A DNA stretch of 64,000 bases from Galbitalea sp036495225 (GTDB lineage Bacteria; Actinomycetota; Actinomycetes; Actinomycetales; Microbacteriaceae). Within the stretch, counting starts at the first letter, position 1. Every line of letters begins with the position of its first letter. The position numbers and the translations under genes were made by a program. The stretch is taken from assembly GCA_036495225.1 (NCBI GenBank), contig DASXNG010000054.1:6071-70070 (forward strand), given 5' to 3'. The notes beneath the pieces are model-generated. The model was not told the DNA's origin, searched no databases, and worked only from the letters and a program-made list of their open reading frames with translations. Positions 42,066-51,718 of the stretch are shown here, piece by piece.

Positions 42066-44281
42066 TTCGGCATCGACCGTTCGGCTCCGGTCACCCGTAC
42101 TCCGTCGATACGGAGCAGCGCTCTCCGGTTGATCCGATCGCGGGTGAACCGGTGACACTCGGTGTGCGAACCTCATCCGAAGTCACGGCTGTCGCGGTCG
42201 AAGTCGAACGGGGCGGCGCGAGCGAAGTGATCGCGTTGCAACCTGCCGCACGGCGGTCGAGGGGACAGCTCGTCGACGGCGGGCACCTGGCGTCGGCACA
42301 GGCGCGACTCGCGCGCTCATCGACTGGTTGGCAGGTCAGCCTGGGGAAGCTCCTCGAGGGCGAGCAAGTGAGATACCGCTTCACTGCAACGGGCAGGTCC
42401 CTCGAACACACGCGCTGGTTTGAATTTCGCGCTTCGGGATGGCACAGCTCACCGACTGCGGTAGTAGCGCACGGCGCGAGCCGCATCATTCCCGATTCGG
42501 TCAGCGTGTGCTCGGACGGCGACCACGTTCATCGACTTCGATTCGCCCTGCCACTAGCCCCGGCCGAACACGTCACTGGTCTCGGTGAGCGATTCGACGC
42601 TCTCGATCACCGAGGCTCCAGCCTGGACTCGACCGTTTTCGAGCAGTACAAGAGCCAGGGCGCCGAGCGCAAGACCTACCTTCCTATGCCGTTCGCTCAC
42701 CTCGTCGGCGGGGATGGATGGGGATTCCACGTTCGCACCGCTCGTCGCGTCTGGTTCGACTTCGGAGAGAAGACGAGCGACCGCCTGTGGGTGGAGCTTG
42801 AGGTTGACGCGCCCTCGGGCGAAGCCGCTGCCGAGATTGCGTTCTACGACGGAGCGCCTCGTGAAGTGCTTGACGCTTTTCTCGCGGATGTCGGGCGCCC
42901 GCAGGAGTTGCCCTCCTGGGTGTTCCGACTTTGGGCGAGCAGCAACGAGTGGAACACGCAGACCGAAGTGATGAAGCAGGTCGACCTGCATCGCGAGCAC
43001 GACATCCCCGTCGGGTCTGTGGTGATCGAGGCGTGGAGCGACGAAAGCACGTTCACGGCGTGGCGCGATGCTCAGTATGTTCCCTCCCAGGATGGCTCCC
43101 CGTTGCGGCTGAAGGATTTCAGTTTCCCGCCGGATGGCGCGTGGTCAGACCCGAAGGGCATGACCGACGAACTCCATGCACGTGACGTCAAGCTGCACCT
43201 CTGGCAGATCCCGCTACTCAAGATGCGACCTCATCCGACAGGGCAAGCCGCTGCGGATGCTGCCGCAGCCATTCGCGAGAATGTTCTCATCGAGGAGCTT
43301 GCTCCCACCGGGTCGCTGCGCCCCTATCGAAATCGAGGCTGGTGGTTCCCGCTCGGGCTCATGCCAGATCTCACTGACGAGCGCGCCGCCGCGTGGTGGA
43401 CGGAGAAGCGTCGCTACCTCGTTGAGGAAGTCGGTATCGACGGATTCAAAACCGACGGCGGTGAGCACGCGTGGGGCCGCGATCTGCGCTATCTCGACGG
43501 AAAACACGGCGACGAGGGCAACAACCTGTTCCCGGTCTTCTACGCCAAGGCATTCGGTGACCTATTACAGTCCGCGGGAAAGGCGCCTGTCACATTCAGT
43601 CGCGCCGGTTACAGCGGCAGTCAGGCGCACGGCGCTTTCTGGGCGGGGGACGAGAATTCGACTTGGGAGGCGTTCCGCTGGTCGATGCTTGCGGGGCTGT
43701 CCGCGGCATCCAGTGGAATCGTCTATTGGGGTTGGGACATTGCCGGCTTCTCCGGGGAGATTCCGAGCGCAGAACTCTATTTGCGAGCGGCTGCCGCCTC
43801 AGCGTTCGTCCCGATCATGCAATACCACTCCGAGTTCAACCACCATCGACTGCCTTCGCGTGACCGCACCCCGTGGAACATTGCCGAGCGCAGCGGTGAC
43901 GCCCGTGTGTTGCCGGTATTCCGGCGATTCGCACAGATGCGTGAACGACTCGTGCCGTATCTGGCCGAGCAGGCACGACTGACGATCGAGACCAGCGCAC
44001 CGCTCATGCGACCGCTCTACTTCGATCACCCAGGCGACGAGCGCGTGTGGGACTTTCCCGTGCAGTGGATGCTCGGCGACTCCATCCTCGTGGCGCCGGT
44101 GCTCGAGCCGGGAGCGGAGAGCTGGCGGGTCTATCTGCCCATGGGCGAGTGGGTGGACGCCTTCACCGGCGAAGCGGTACTTCCCGGAGTCGTCGAACGG
44201 TCCACACCGATCGACGAGCTGCCCGTGTACGTGAAGGCGAGCGAATGGCCGGCACTGTCGCGCATGTTCGCCGCAGAGTGA
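42062..44281 (+). CDS. GH31 alpha-glucosidase
   Basis: The 739-residue enzyme has the GH31 nucleophile region IDGFKTDGGEHAWG and the acid/base region WAGDENSTWEAFRW, with RAGYSGSQAHGAF between them, and ends in a C-terminal beta domain (SILVAPVLEPGAESWRVYLP). The N-terminal beta-sandwich is present. Family 31 releases glucose or other sugars from alpha-glycosides. It starts at GTG 42062 within the stop of the GH15-like gene and lacks a signal peptide, so the pair should degrade imported oligosaccharides in the cytoplasm. Confidence 0.93.
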   Translation: MIRHRPFGSGHPYSVDTEQRSPVDPIAGEPVTLGVRTSSEVTAVAVEVERGGASEVIALQPAARRSRGQLVDGGHLASAQARLARSSTGWQVSLGKLLEGEQVRYRFTATGRSLEHTRWFEFRASGWHSSPTAVVAHGASRIIPDSVSVCSDGDHVHRLRFALPLAPAEHVTGLGERFDALDHRGSSLDSTVFEQYKSQGAERKTYLPMPFAHLVGGDGWGFHVRTARRVWFDFGEKTSDRLWVELEVDAPSGEAAAEIAFYDGAPREVLDAFLADVGRPQELPSWVFRLWASSNEWNTQTEVMKQVDLHREHDIPVGSVVIEAWSDESTFTAWRDAQYVPSQDGSPLRLKDFSFPPDGAWSDPKGMTDELHARDVKLHLWQIPLLKMRPHPTGQAAADAAAAIRENVLIEELAPTGSLRPYRNRGWWFPLGLMPDLTDERAAAWWTEKRRYLVEEVGIDGFKTDGGEHAWGRDLRYLDGKHGDEGNNLFPVFYAKAFGDLLQSAGKAPVTFSRAGYSGSQAHGAFWAGDENSTWEAFRWSMLAGLSAASSGIVYWGWDIAGFSGEIPSAELYLRAAAASAFVPIMQYHSEFNHHRLPSRDRTPWNIAERSGDARVLPVFRRFAQMRERLVPYLAEQARLTIETSAPLMRPLYFDHPGDERVWDFPVQWMLGDSILVAPVLEPGAESWRVYLPMGEWVDAFTGEAVLPGVVERSTPIDELPVYVKASEWPALSRMFAAE

Positions 44282-44290
44282 AATTCGCAC

Positions 44291-45214
44291 CTACTGTCCG
44301 AGAACGCACTTCTCGAGGTTGTACTTCTCGATTTGGTCGTAGAGCGCTTGTTCGGTGGTGGCGGGCGTAACTCCGATGCCGCGAATGCACGTGCGCTCGG
44401 TGACGGCGGTGTACGACGTGCTCCAGTTCTCTAGCTGCCAGACGGTGTCGACCCGGTCAAACTCGGTTGTGTAGCAACGCTGAAATGCGGCGTCGCCGTA
44501 GATGTCCCCTGGAGTCGCGTAGTCGAGTAGCGTCGTGTTACGCGGGACATCGCCTAACGGGTAGCCCGCGTCAGTCATGCACGCTGCGAAACGGTCATAG
44601 GCCGCTAGATACTCGATGCGCGTGACCTTGCCGTCGGCCAGTTCGGCGAGTTGGGCGGTTGATGGCCCGAAGCTCGAAGCTGCAATCCAGGAGATCCAAA
44701 CCGTGAATCGGAGGCCCGGGGCGGCGACAATCTTGAAGGTGTGGCTTCCCGTGCCGAAGACGGGCTCCTGACTAGCCGTCGGGTTGAACTGGTCTGACTC
44801 CCCACACGTCTGGCCGTCATCGTGTCCGTCGATCAGCGTCGTGAGCGTCCCGACATCCGTGCATTCGAATGCAACGACGAGATTTGTCGCGCCGGCGGGT
44901 TTCTTCCCGAGCCGGATGATCGTGGTCCCGGCGCCGGATCGAACGATTGGAGCGTCGACAAGAATGGCGTTCTGATCGATGACTTGTTCGTGCGCCGCTT
45001 CCAAGAGCGCGTCGTTCACGGCGTGCTGCGGAGGCGCGTTGATCGTCGCAGCGGCAACCGCTCCGCCAGTCATCGCGCCTGCAATCGCGAAGATGATGAT
45101 TGAGGTAACGACCAGCTTTCGGGAGGGTCGCCGCGAGTGCGCACTGCGCGAGACGAGTTTCACGAGCGCGGTGCGCAACTCCGTGTCTCGGGAATCCAGA
45201 ATTTCAGGCTTCAT
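44291..45214 (-). CDS. Membrane protein cotranscribed with the ECF sigma factor (possible anti-sigma or sensor)
   Basis: Start set at ATG 45214 (MKPEILDSRDTELRTALVKL), giving 307 residues and an 11-bp overlap with the sigma gene. A single membrane helix (about residues 34-56, KLVVTSIIIFAIAGAMTGGA) separates a 33-residue cytoplasmic end from a large outer domain containing four or more cysteines (in FECTDVG, QTCGESD, FAACMTD, RTCIRG). Overlap with the sigma factor suggests functional pairing, yet the short N-terminus lacks a recognisable anti-sigma zinc motif. Function is inferred from context only. Confidence 0.68.
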   Translation of the reverse strand: MKPEILDSRDTELRTALVKLVSRSAHSRRPSRKLVVTSIIIFAIAGAMTGGAVAAATINAPPQHAVNDALLEAAHEQVIDQNAILVDAPIVRSGAGTTIIRLGKKPAGATNLVVAFECTDVGTLTTLIDGHDDGQTCGESDQFNPTASQEPVFGTGSHTFKIVAAPGLRFTVWISWIAASSFGPSTAQLAELADGKVTRIEYLAAYDRFAACMTDAGYPLGDVPRNTTLLDYATPGDIYGDAAFQRCYTTEFDRVDTVWQLENWSTSYTAVTERTCIRGIGVTPATTEQALYDQIEKYNLEKCVLGQ

Positions 45215-45773
45215 TGTTGGCTTCTTTCGCGAGCGAGCGTAGGGGAGTGGCGTGAGCTTCGAGTTGCCCCGCCAGGCGCGCTTTCGCGCGGGACAGTCGG
45301 GACTTGATCGTGCCCGGGGCAACGCCGAGTGCCGCAGCGGCTTCCTTTTCGGAATACCCGTCAAGCACGCACAGCGCGATCACCTGCCGGTCGGGAAGGG
45401 AGAGTTTCGCGAGTGCGGCACGAGCAACGTCATCGATGTCTTCTGCGTGATCGCGGCTGTGCTCGCCCGCGGGGAGCTTCGCCAGCAGCGCCTTGTAGCG
45501 GCGCTCGCCGCGCGCGAGATTCCGCGCCGAGTTGGTCGCGATTACGAGCAACCACGGCAGCATCGAGCCGTCCACGAAGCGCGCGACATCGCGGCGTCGC
45601 CACGACTCGAAAAACGCGATCGCGACCACGTCGTCCGCGTCTGCCGCGACCGGCACGAGCCGATAACTGTGCCGGTAGAGCCGAGAGCGATGGCGATCGA
45701 AGATGCGACCGAACGCTTCGCCGTCGCCTTCGAGCGCTGCCGCCCAAACGACTTCGTCGGAATCCGTGGTCAC
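45204..45773 (-). CDS. ECF-type sigma-70 family RNA polymerase sigma factor
   Basis: The 189-residue protein has the two ECF regions. Region 2 is GEAFGRIFDRHRSRLYRHSY with ADADDVVAIAFFESWRRRD, and region 4 is AALAKLSLPDRQVIALCVLD then GYSEKEAAAALGVAPGTIKS and RLSRAKARL. It would direct RNA polymerase to a specific set of promoters. Start GTG 45773 overlaps a 14-bp palindrome. It is 49 bp downstream of the giant secreted protein gene on the same strand, so it may be in its transcript. No self-promoter motif could be identified. Confidence 0.93.
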   Translation of the reverse strand: MTTDSDEVVWAAALEGDGEAFGRIFDRHRSRLYRHSYRLVPVAADADDVVAIAFFESWRRRDVARFVDGSMLPWLLVIATNSARNLARGERRYKALLAKLPAGEHSRDHAEDIDDVARAALAKLSLPDRQVIALCVLDGYSEKEAAAALGVAPGTIKSRLSRAKARLAGQLEAHATPLRSLAKEANNEA

Positions 45774-45785
45774 ACTACGTAGTGT
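45772..45785. promoter_or_regulatory. 14-bp palindrome over the sigma-factor start
   Basis: ACACTACGTAGTGT is a perfect 14-bp palindrome whose first two bases lie in the GTG start codon of the sigma gene. It could be a protein-binding site or an mRNA structure limiting translation. No ribosome-binding site is otherwise apparent. Confidence 0.4.
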
Positions 45786-45822
45786 CCGGCATCGTCCGAT
45801 CGGTTCCCGCGATTGCCGTCGT

Positions 45823-48800
45823 CTACTGCATCGTCAACGCCGCGGACAGGATCGGTGCGGAATCGAGGTAGCCGACCCGCGTCGCCGAAACGACCACGTG
45901 GTAGCTGTAACCCACCGAGAAGTCCGCAGAGTCCGCCGGGTCTGAGCTCAGATACAGCTGGTGTCCCGTTTGGCCGACGAGATTCACGAATCCGGATCCG
46001 TCGTGGCGGTCGACTTGCCACTGGTAGGTGAGGTCGAGGGCTACCGCTGGCCACGTGCCTGCCGTGGCGTTGATCACGTTGCCGATCACCACGAATGTGA
46101 CGGTTTTGCCACCGACGGTGAGCGCGGGAGCCTTCGTCGCGACCACGGCGGCGCCTGGCTGTACCGTCACAGCGTTCGATTCGAGCGGTGTGGTCGGTAG
46201 GAGGCCCGACTTGACAGGCTGAACCGTCACGCTGATGTCGTCAGAGAGATCGCTCGGCAAGACGACGTACGTCGAGCTCGTCGCGTATGGGATCGGGTTG
46301 CCGTTCCGTAGCCACTGGTAGCGGTAGCTCGTCGGTGCTACGTCCCACTTGCCCACCGCGGCAGTCAGCGTGGCACCAACCTTGGTGACAGTGGCGACGC
46401 TCGGCGGGGTCAGGTTGGAGATGGGTGCAGCCGCGATCGCCGGGGTCAGATCGGAGACGCCAACGATGGTCGCGTAACCGCTGCGCCTGCCGCTGACGTG
46501 AACGCTCAACTGTTGCCCAACATCCGCACTCGTTGGCACGTAGGTCTTGCCGGTCGCGTACGAGATCGGCGCGGCGCCCCGATACCACTGGTAGGTGACG
46601 GATGTCGGCGCAGGTGCCCAATTCGGAATGGTGGCCGTCAGCTTTCGCCCGACCGCCGGGTTGCCCGTGATCACCGGCACCGTCCCGACGAACGCAATGG
46701 CGGCTGTGACTGTGCCGACGTCGAGCGTCTGCGGCAAGCTCGCGATGTGGCCCCTCGCGTTGGCGACGATGCGCACAGTGATGTGGCGTCCGACGTCAGC
46801 CGTCGTGAAGACGTAGCTCCCCCCGATTGCGCCCTTGATCGCGACGCCGTCGCGCAGCCATTGGCGGGAGAAGCTTGCGTTCACGGGTGCGGTGACCGCA
46901 TCAGAGTTGATTGTCGCAACGAAGTTGGGCTGAAGCGTTGGTGCGTTCACGGTTGGGCTCGTCAGGATCACGACCGCCTCACCCGTGCGCACCGGCACCT
47001 CGACGGACCTGGTCGCGTAGCCAGGCTTCGTGTCGGTAACGACCACCGTCAGTCGCGTGGTCGTGGATGTCGGGAGCGAATCCGAGAGCGTCGACCCACT
47101 GCCGAGCGTCGTTGGAATCGTCGATCCCGCCGGGTATTCTCGCCACTCATACGAGATCACGCCACCCGTCGGACTCCAAGAGCCGGGCGCGACCGAATAC
47201 AGTCCGGTCGTGCTGTTGTGTGAAACCGATGATGCGTGAGTCTGTATCAGCGCCACGGCCGGCGCGATTGTCGGCACCGAGACGTCGAACGGAGTCGAGT
47301 CTGCGAAACCGACGCGATGCGCGGTCACAAGCAGGTCAAGCGTGGTCGGAAGGCCCCCCACGGGAACGTCTGCGGTCGTCGGCTTGTAGGTCGACGACGT
47401 ACCGACGCTCACGGGGATCCCGGCTCCGACCGTGCGCGTCCACTTGTAGGTAAACGTGACGCCAGGCAGGTCCCAGTGGCCGGGGTTCGCGGTGAGCGTC
47501 GAGCCGACGCGCGCCGTGCCCGTCACCGCGGGATTGGCGACCGTGTTCGCGGCCGCGCCGAGGGCAACGGGGTCGAGGGCGTCGGTCGTGTAGCTGAGGT
47601 TTCTGAAGTCTTCGTATGACGAAGCGCCGATGCTCAGTGAGATTCGGGCGGTCGCGTCGCCGGGCTGCAGCGTATAGGTCGCACCCGTCGCGCCGGAGAT
47701 CTGGTGTCCGTTTCGCAGCCAGTGGTAGAAGTAGGTGGTCGGCGACCCGATCCACGAGCCGGGATTAGCGATCAGGGTGTCACCAACCTGGACCCCGTCG
47801 CTGGCGTCGATGGTTGGCGGATTGCCCGGGTCTGCCTGTGGCTCGAGGAGTTCCTGGCCCGACACGGGATCCGTGAGGTCAACCTCGCCCAGATCGTTCG
47901 GGGCGCCAGCAACGTACGTCTGAAGAACGACCTCGTTGTAGGAGTTCTCGTCCGTGAACGCGTCGATGGTCACGTTGTACCAGCCGGGGGCAAGGTTTGC
48001 GATAGTCGTCGCCCCATCGATCTGGGCGGGGCCAAAGAGCTCGTCGCCGATGGTCTCGCTCGAGAGAACGGTCGTTTTTGAGTCATCCAGTCGATCGACG
48101 GTGATGAAACCCTCGAGGGGTTCCGCGCTTGCGCCGACGAGGTTGAAGGAGATAGCACCCGAGTAGGTCGGCAGCTGAATGTTCTGATTCGCGATGGGAG
48201 CACTGACCGCGACGATCTTGGTGGAGTCAGCAGGCACGTCCGTCCCGCCGAGGAACGTGGTCGCGCCGCTGTCACCCGCGGTGATGAATTCCAGCACGTA
48301 TGTTCCGGGGAGAAGCGAGAGGGAGTAGTTGCCCTGGTCGTCTGTAAGGTCCAGTCCAGCGCGCGGTTGCTCGCTCTGGCCCAGGCCGAAGATGCCATCG
48401 CCGAACTGCGCGACTCCGTCGACGTAGGGGAACGCCTGCACGCGAAGCTGCACCGCGGGCGCACCCGTGGAGTCGAGTACGCGTCCACTGACGTGTACTC
48501 GGCCGAGGAGTGCCGCGCTGCGCGTCGTGGTGGTCTTGTCCCGCACAAACGCCGTGGCGCTCGCGGAGGCGTACGCGAGGTTCGGCTCGCCCGAGTTCGG
48601 GTCGTTGAAGCTGACGTCGTAACTTCCTGGCGTGAGCCCTGGGACCACGTACGCGCCTTTGGAGTTGGTGGTGGCGGTGCCTGTCCCGTCGAAGCCGCCA
48701 AAGTCATTTTCTCCAGCGATGGATGTCTCGGTCGCGGTCACCTCCACGCCGGCGATTGCCTTCCCGGCCTTCTTGTTGGTGACAACGCCGGTGATGGACC

Positions 48801-51522
48801 CTCCGCCAACGATGTGAACCTCACGGTAGGCCGTCGTGCCCTCCGCGGTGACGTCCACGGCCTCGGAGAGGGTCGGATCCGTGCTTCCGCCCATGAACTG
48901 GGTCGCGTATGCGGATCCGGCTGGCGGCGTCAGTTCGAGGTAGTAGCTGCCGGGATCCAGGCCATAGATGCTGAAGGTTCCGTCGTTTACGGTGACGTCA
49001 TCCGTGCCGTAATAGGAATCTTCGAATGTGATGCCTCCGAGGGATGACTTTGGAACAGCGATGACATCCACACCCGACACGGGTTTGCCATTTGTGCCAA
49101 GGACGATGCCCCGAATTCCTGTGGTGTGCAGCAGTTCGATCTGGCCAAGGGGCACGGAAGCCGAGTTGAGAGCGACCGCGGGCTCCTCGATCGTCCGCGT
49201 GCTGTAGCTGTCGTCGTAGGACATGAAACTGAGCGAATGGGCACCGGGAAGCAGCCCGGTAAGAGTGAAGACGCCGCTGCTGTTCGTGGTCGCGTCGCTC
49301 GTTGCGTACCCGTTGTTGAAGAAGTCATTGTCAAAGACGTCGACATTCCGAATGCCGTGTCCGTTGCTGTCGACAACGGTGCCCGTGTATGAGCCGCCTC
49401 GCTGCAGGTGCACGTCTTCCTGTGCATCCTGGCCGGCACCCAGTGCGAGCAGGGGGACGTGGGAGTCTGCTTCGCCGGGCACTCCGCCGATGTCTTGCGC
49501 CAGATGTACCGCATCCCCTGCGTCGACGGCGATGCGGTAGTTCCCAGGCGGTAGACCCGTCACCGTATATGAGCCGTTGTTGTCCGTCGTTGTCGACACA
49601 TCCAGGTTGTCCGGACTCGACTGCGCTCCGGTGCCGTTGACCAGTCGTACGTCGACTTCGGCACCGTCGAGTGCAGCTTCGTTCATCGCGTCGAGAACAT
49701 GCCCATGAATGGTTGCGGTTCCGACCTCATTGAAGTCGATGCCCTCGTGGACGCTCAACGCGGTCACGGTGAACGTCGATGCGAGATCCTCTGCTGAGAC
49801 GCCCGGGAACCACTGCGTTGCTACTGCTTCGTTGTTCGGCACAAGCTCCACGCCGTAATTGCCAGCGGAAAGACCTTTGATCGTGTAATTGCCGTTGGAG
49901 TCCGTGGTCGCGTAATGGTCTCCAGCATCGCTGTGGCCTTCAACCGCGGTCGCGCCGAAGTTCTGAGGCGCGGACACCGTTTCGCCAGAAATTGGCACGC
50001 CGCTTGATGAGACGGTTCCAGACAGGATGCCCCCCGGATCTAGCGCAACGTTGACGTTCGCGGTCGTGCCACCTGCCGCGACCTTGAACTTCGAGGTGTT
50101 TTCACCCGTGTAGTTGTTGGCGAAGAACTCGTCCTGGTAGTTGCCGTTGCCGTGGTAGTTGACGAACACCGTGTACGTTCCGGGAGCGACGCCACCGATC
50201 TTGTACGTGCCGTTTGCTGCGATCACACCCGGGTCGGTTCCTTGGCAATCCGCATATGTTTCGGAGTCGTAAGACTCAATGGGGCAGGCCTCGATCGATA
50301 CGTCGCTCGAGGTGAGCGCGCTGTGATCCGCCGTAGAGATGACGCCTGTGATTGAGCCGGCTCGCGATAGCCGAACACTGTAACCGGTGAGGTGCGCGCC
50401 GGCGGCCAGCGAGATCGGGTCTGCCCAGTCCGCGATTGGCTCGTCCTGCCACCACGAGTCGTGGTACTGGACGGACGCGGACAGCTGCGAAGCGAAGTGC
50501 AGAACAATCTCATCGCTCGCGGGGAGGTTTGCGAGCGTGTACGCCCCCGTGCTCGAGGTCTTCGCCGTCTCGATGGGGATGCCGTTGATGGCGTCACCCA
50601 GATCGTAGAAGGCGCTCACGAGGATGCCGCCAATCGCGGCGTTCGAGGTGTTCTTCACGGTGCCGCCAATGCTCGCGCCGGAGAACAGCGCGAAGTCGGC
50701 GACCGCCGACTGATTGGGCGCTGACAGCTCGACGTCTTTGGCGTCAGGGTACGGCGACGCGTAGTAGTCGCCGTTGCTGTCCTGCATCGCGTAGCCATTC
50801 GACCCGCCCGCCTCGGGCACGAAGACGCCCGTTGGCAGGTTCGCAAAGGAGTACGCACCGTTCGCGCCAGTGGTTGTGGTGGCGTATGGGTACGCGCCCT
50901 TCGCACCGTGGGCGTCGAAACCCTGGATGAAAAGCTTCACGGTTTGCCCGGCGAGTGGATGTGCCACGCGGTCGTCGACCACGCCGCTGAGGTTGTCTCC
51001 GAGCGGTAGTGTCACCCCAGAAATGCTGGAAGGTGTGTCGGCGGGGAGGCTGACGAACTGTGTGCCACCGCTGGAATGCCCCGCGATCTCGTCATCGAGT
51101 CGAACGCCGCCGCCCTGAAAGGCTGGCGCATCCTTGTAGGCGCCAACGACTGAATTCTTGAAGTCGTATTCGAAGTCGTACTGTCCGATGGGCAGGCTCG
51201 CGAACTGCCAGTTACCGGAGCTCGCCGTTACGGTCGACGCGACGTTCGTGGCGGACACGCCGTCGGGGTTCAGCTTCCAGGCCTTGACGCTCACCTGCCC
51301 GGCCGCCGCGAAGTCGACTTGGGCGGGTGCACTGGTGACCGACGCTATGCCGCTGACGATTCCGGTTGCCGTACCAGAGGCTGACGCCGAAACGCCAACC
51401 AGCACGGGGATGCTGCCGCCGAGGAGTGCGGCGAGCGCGATGCCGGCTAGTGCGATTTTTGGTCGGCGAGTCCTCGTTCTCGTGTCTCTGTCGGTGGCAG
51501 CAAGAGCTCGAGATGCGGTCAC
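45823..51522 (-). CDS. Giant secreted repeat protein with carboxypeptidase-regulatory-like and Ig-like repeats
   Basis: Start set tentatively at GTG 51522 (about 1,899 residues); the longer frame begins with TTG at 51597, but no good ribosome-binding site supports either. A basic n-region (RTRTRRPK) and hydrophobic IALAGIALAALLGGSIPVLV form a signal peptide. About two-thirds of the chain is a series of carboxypeptidase-regulatory-like beta-sandwich units (for example GSYTVTGLPPGNYRIAV and GVFTLTGLLPGAHSLSF). About seven Ig-like repeats follow, each with a G-W ... YQWLRNG ... Y ... DV pattern. There is no LPXTG motif and no C-terminal membrane span, so it is secreted or loosely surface-bound. 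Possible adhesion or matrix role; function unknown. Confidence 0.85.
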   Translation of the reverse strand: MTASRALAATDRDTRTRTRRPKIALAGIALAALLGGSIPVLVGVSASASGTATGIVSGIASVTSAPAQVDFAAAGQVSVKAWKLNPDGVSATNVASTVTASSGNWQFASLPIGQYDFEYDFKNSVVGAYKDAPAFQGGGVRLDDEIAGHSSGGTQFVSLPADTPSSISGVTLPLGDNLSGVVDDRVAHPLAGQTVKLFIQGFDAHGAKGAYPYATTTTGANGAYSFANLPTGVFVPEAGGSNGYAMQDSNGDYYASPYPDAKDVELSAPNQSAVADFALFSGASIGGTVKNTSNAAIGGILVSAFYDLGDAINGIPIETAKTSSTGAYTLANLPASDEIVLHFASQLSASVQYHDSWWQDEPIADWADPISLAAGAHLTGYSVRLSRAGSITGVISTADHSALTSSDVSIEACPIESYDSETYADCQGTDPGVIAANGTYKIGGVAPGTYTVFVNYHGNGNYQDEFFANNYTGENTSKFKVAAGGTTANVNVALDPGGILSGTVSSSGVPISGETVSAPQNFGATAVEGHSDAGDHYATTDSNGNYTIKGLSAGNYGVELVPNNEAVATQWFPGVSAEDLASTFTVTALSVHEGIDFNEVGTATIHGHVLDAMNEAALDGAEVDVRLVNGTGAQSSPDNLDVSTTTDNNGSYTVTGLPPGNYRIAVDAGDAVHLAQDIGGVPGEADSHVPLLALGAGQDAQEDVHLQRGGSYTGTVVDSNGHGIRNVDVFDNDFFNNGYATSDATTNSSGVFTLTGLLPGAHSLSFMSYDDSYSTRTIEEPAVALNSASVPLGQIELLHTTGIRGIVLGTNGKPVSGVDVIAVPKSSLGGITFEDSYYGTDDVTVNDGTFSIYGLDPGSYYLELTPPAGSAYATQFMGGSTDPTLSEAVDVTAEGTTAYREVHIVGGGSITGVVTNKKAGKAIAGVEVTATETSIAGENDFGGFDGTGTATTNSKGAYVVPGLTPGSYDVSFNDPNSGEPNLAYASASATAFVRDKTTTTRSAALLGRVHVSGRVLDSTGAPAVQLRVQAFPYVDGVAQFGDGIFGLGQSEQPRAGLDLTDDQGNYSLSLLPGTYVLEFITAGDSGATTFLGGTDVPADSTKIVAVSAPIANQNIQLPTYSGAISFNLVGASAEPLEGFITVDRLDDSKTTVLSSETIGDELFGPAQIDGATTIANLAPGWYNVTIDAFTDENSYNEVVLQTYVAGAPNDLGEVDLTDPVSGQELLEPQADPGNPPTIDASDGVQVGDTLIANPGSWIGSPTTYFYHWLRNGHQISGATGATYTLQPGDATARISLSIGASSYEDFRNLSYTTDALDPVALGAAANTVANPAVTGTARVGSTLTANPGHWDLPGVTFTYKWTRTVGAGIPVSVGTSSTYKPTTADVPVGGLPTTLDLLVTAHRVGFADSTPFDVSVPTIAPAVALIQTHASSVSHNSTTGLYSVAPGSWSPTGGVISYEWREYPAGSTIPTTLGSGSTLSDSLPTSTTTRLTVVVTDTKPGYATRSVEVPVRTGEAVVILTSPTVNAPTLQPNFVATINSDAVTAPVNASFSRQWLRDGVAIKGAIGGSYVFTTADVGRHITVRIVANARGHIASLPQTLDVGTVTAAIAFVGTVPVITGNPAVGRKLTATIPNWAPAPTSVTYQWYRGAAPISYATGKTYVPTSADVGQQLSVHVSGRRSGYATIVGVSDLTPAIAAAPISNLTPPSVATVTKVGATLTAAVGKWDVAPTSYRYQWLRNGNPIPYATSSTYVVLPSDLSDDISVTVQPVKSGLLPTTPLESNAVTVQPGAAVVATKAPALTVGGKTVTFVVIGNVINATAGTWPAVALDLTYQWQVDRHDGSGFVNLVGQTGHQLYLSSDPADSADFSVGYSYHVVVSATRVGYLDSAPILSAALTMQ

Positions 51523-51718
51523 GTTCTGGCCAATCGGTCGGGCGCTGCACGAACGCGAGGTTGCCCGCGACCGCGACACTGTGCCGGGAATCCACAAACT
51601 CTATTGGACGCGAAGGGGGCTCACAATCGACTCGAGGTGTAGATCGACCTGTGCGACTGCCCCAATCAGAGGGCCAACCCATCGGAATGCGCGGTCGAAT
51701 CTCCCAGTTGCACAGTGC

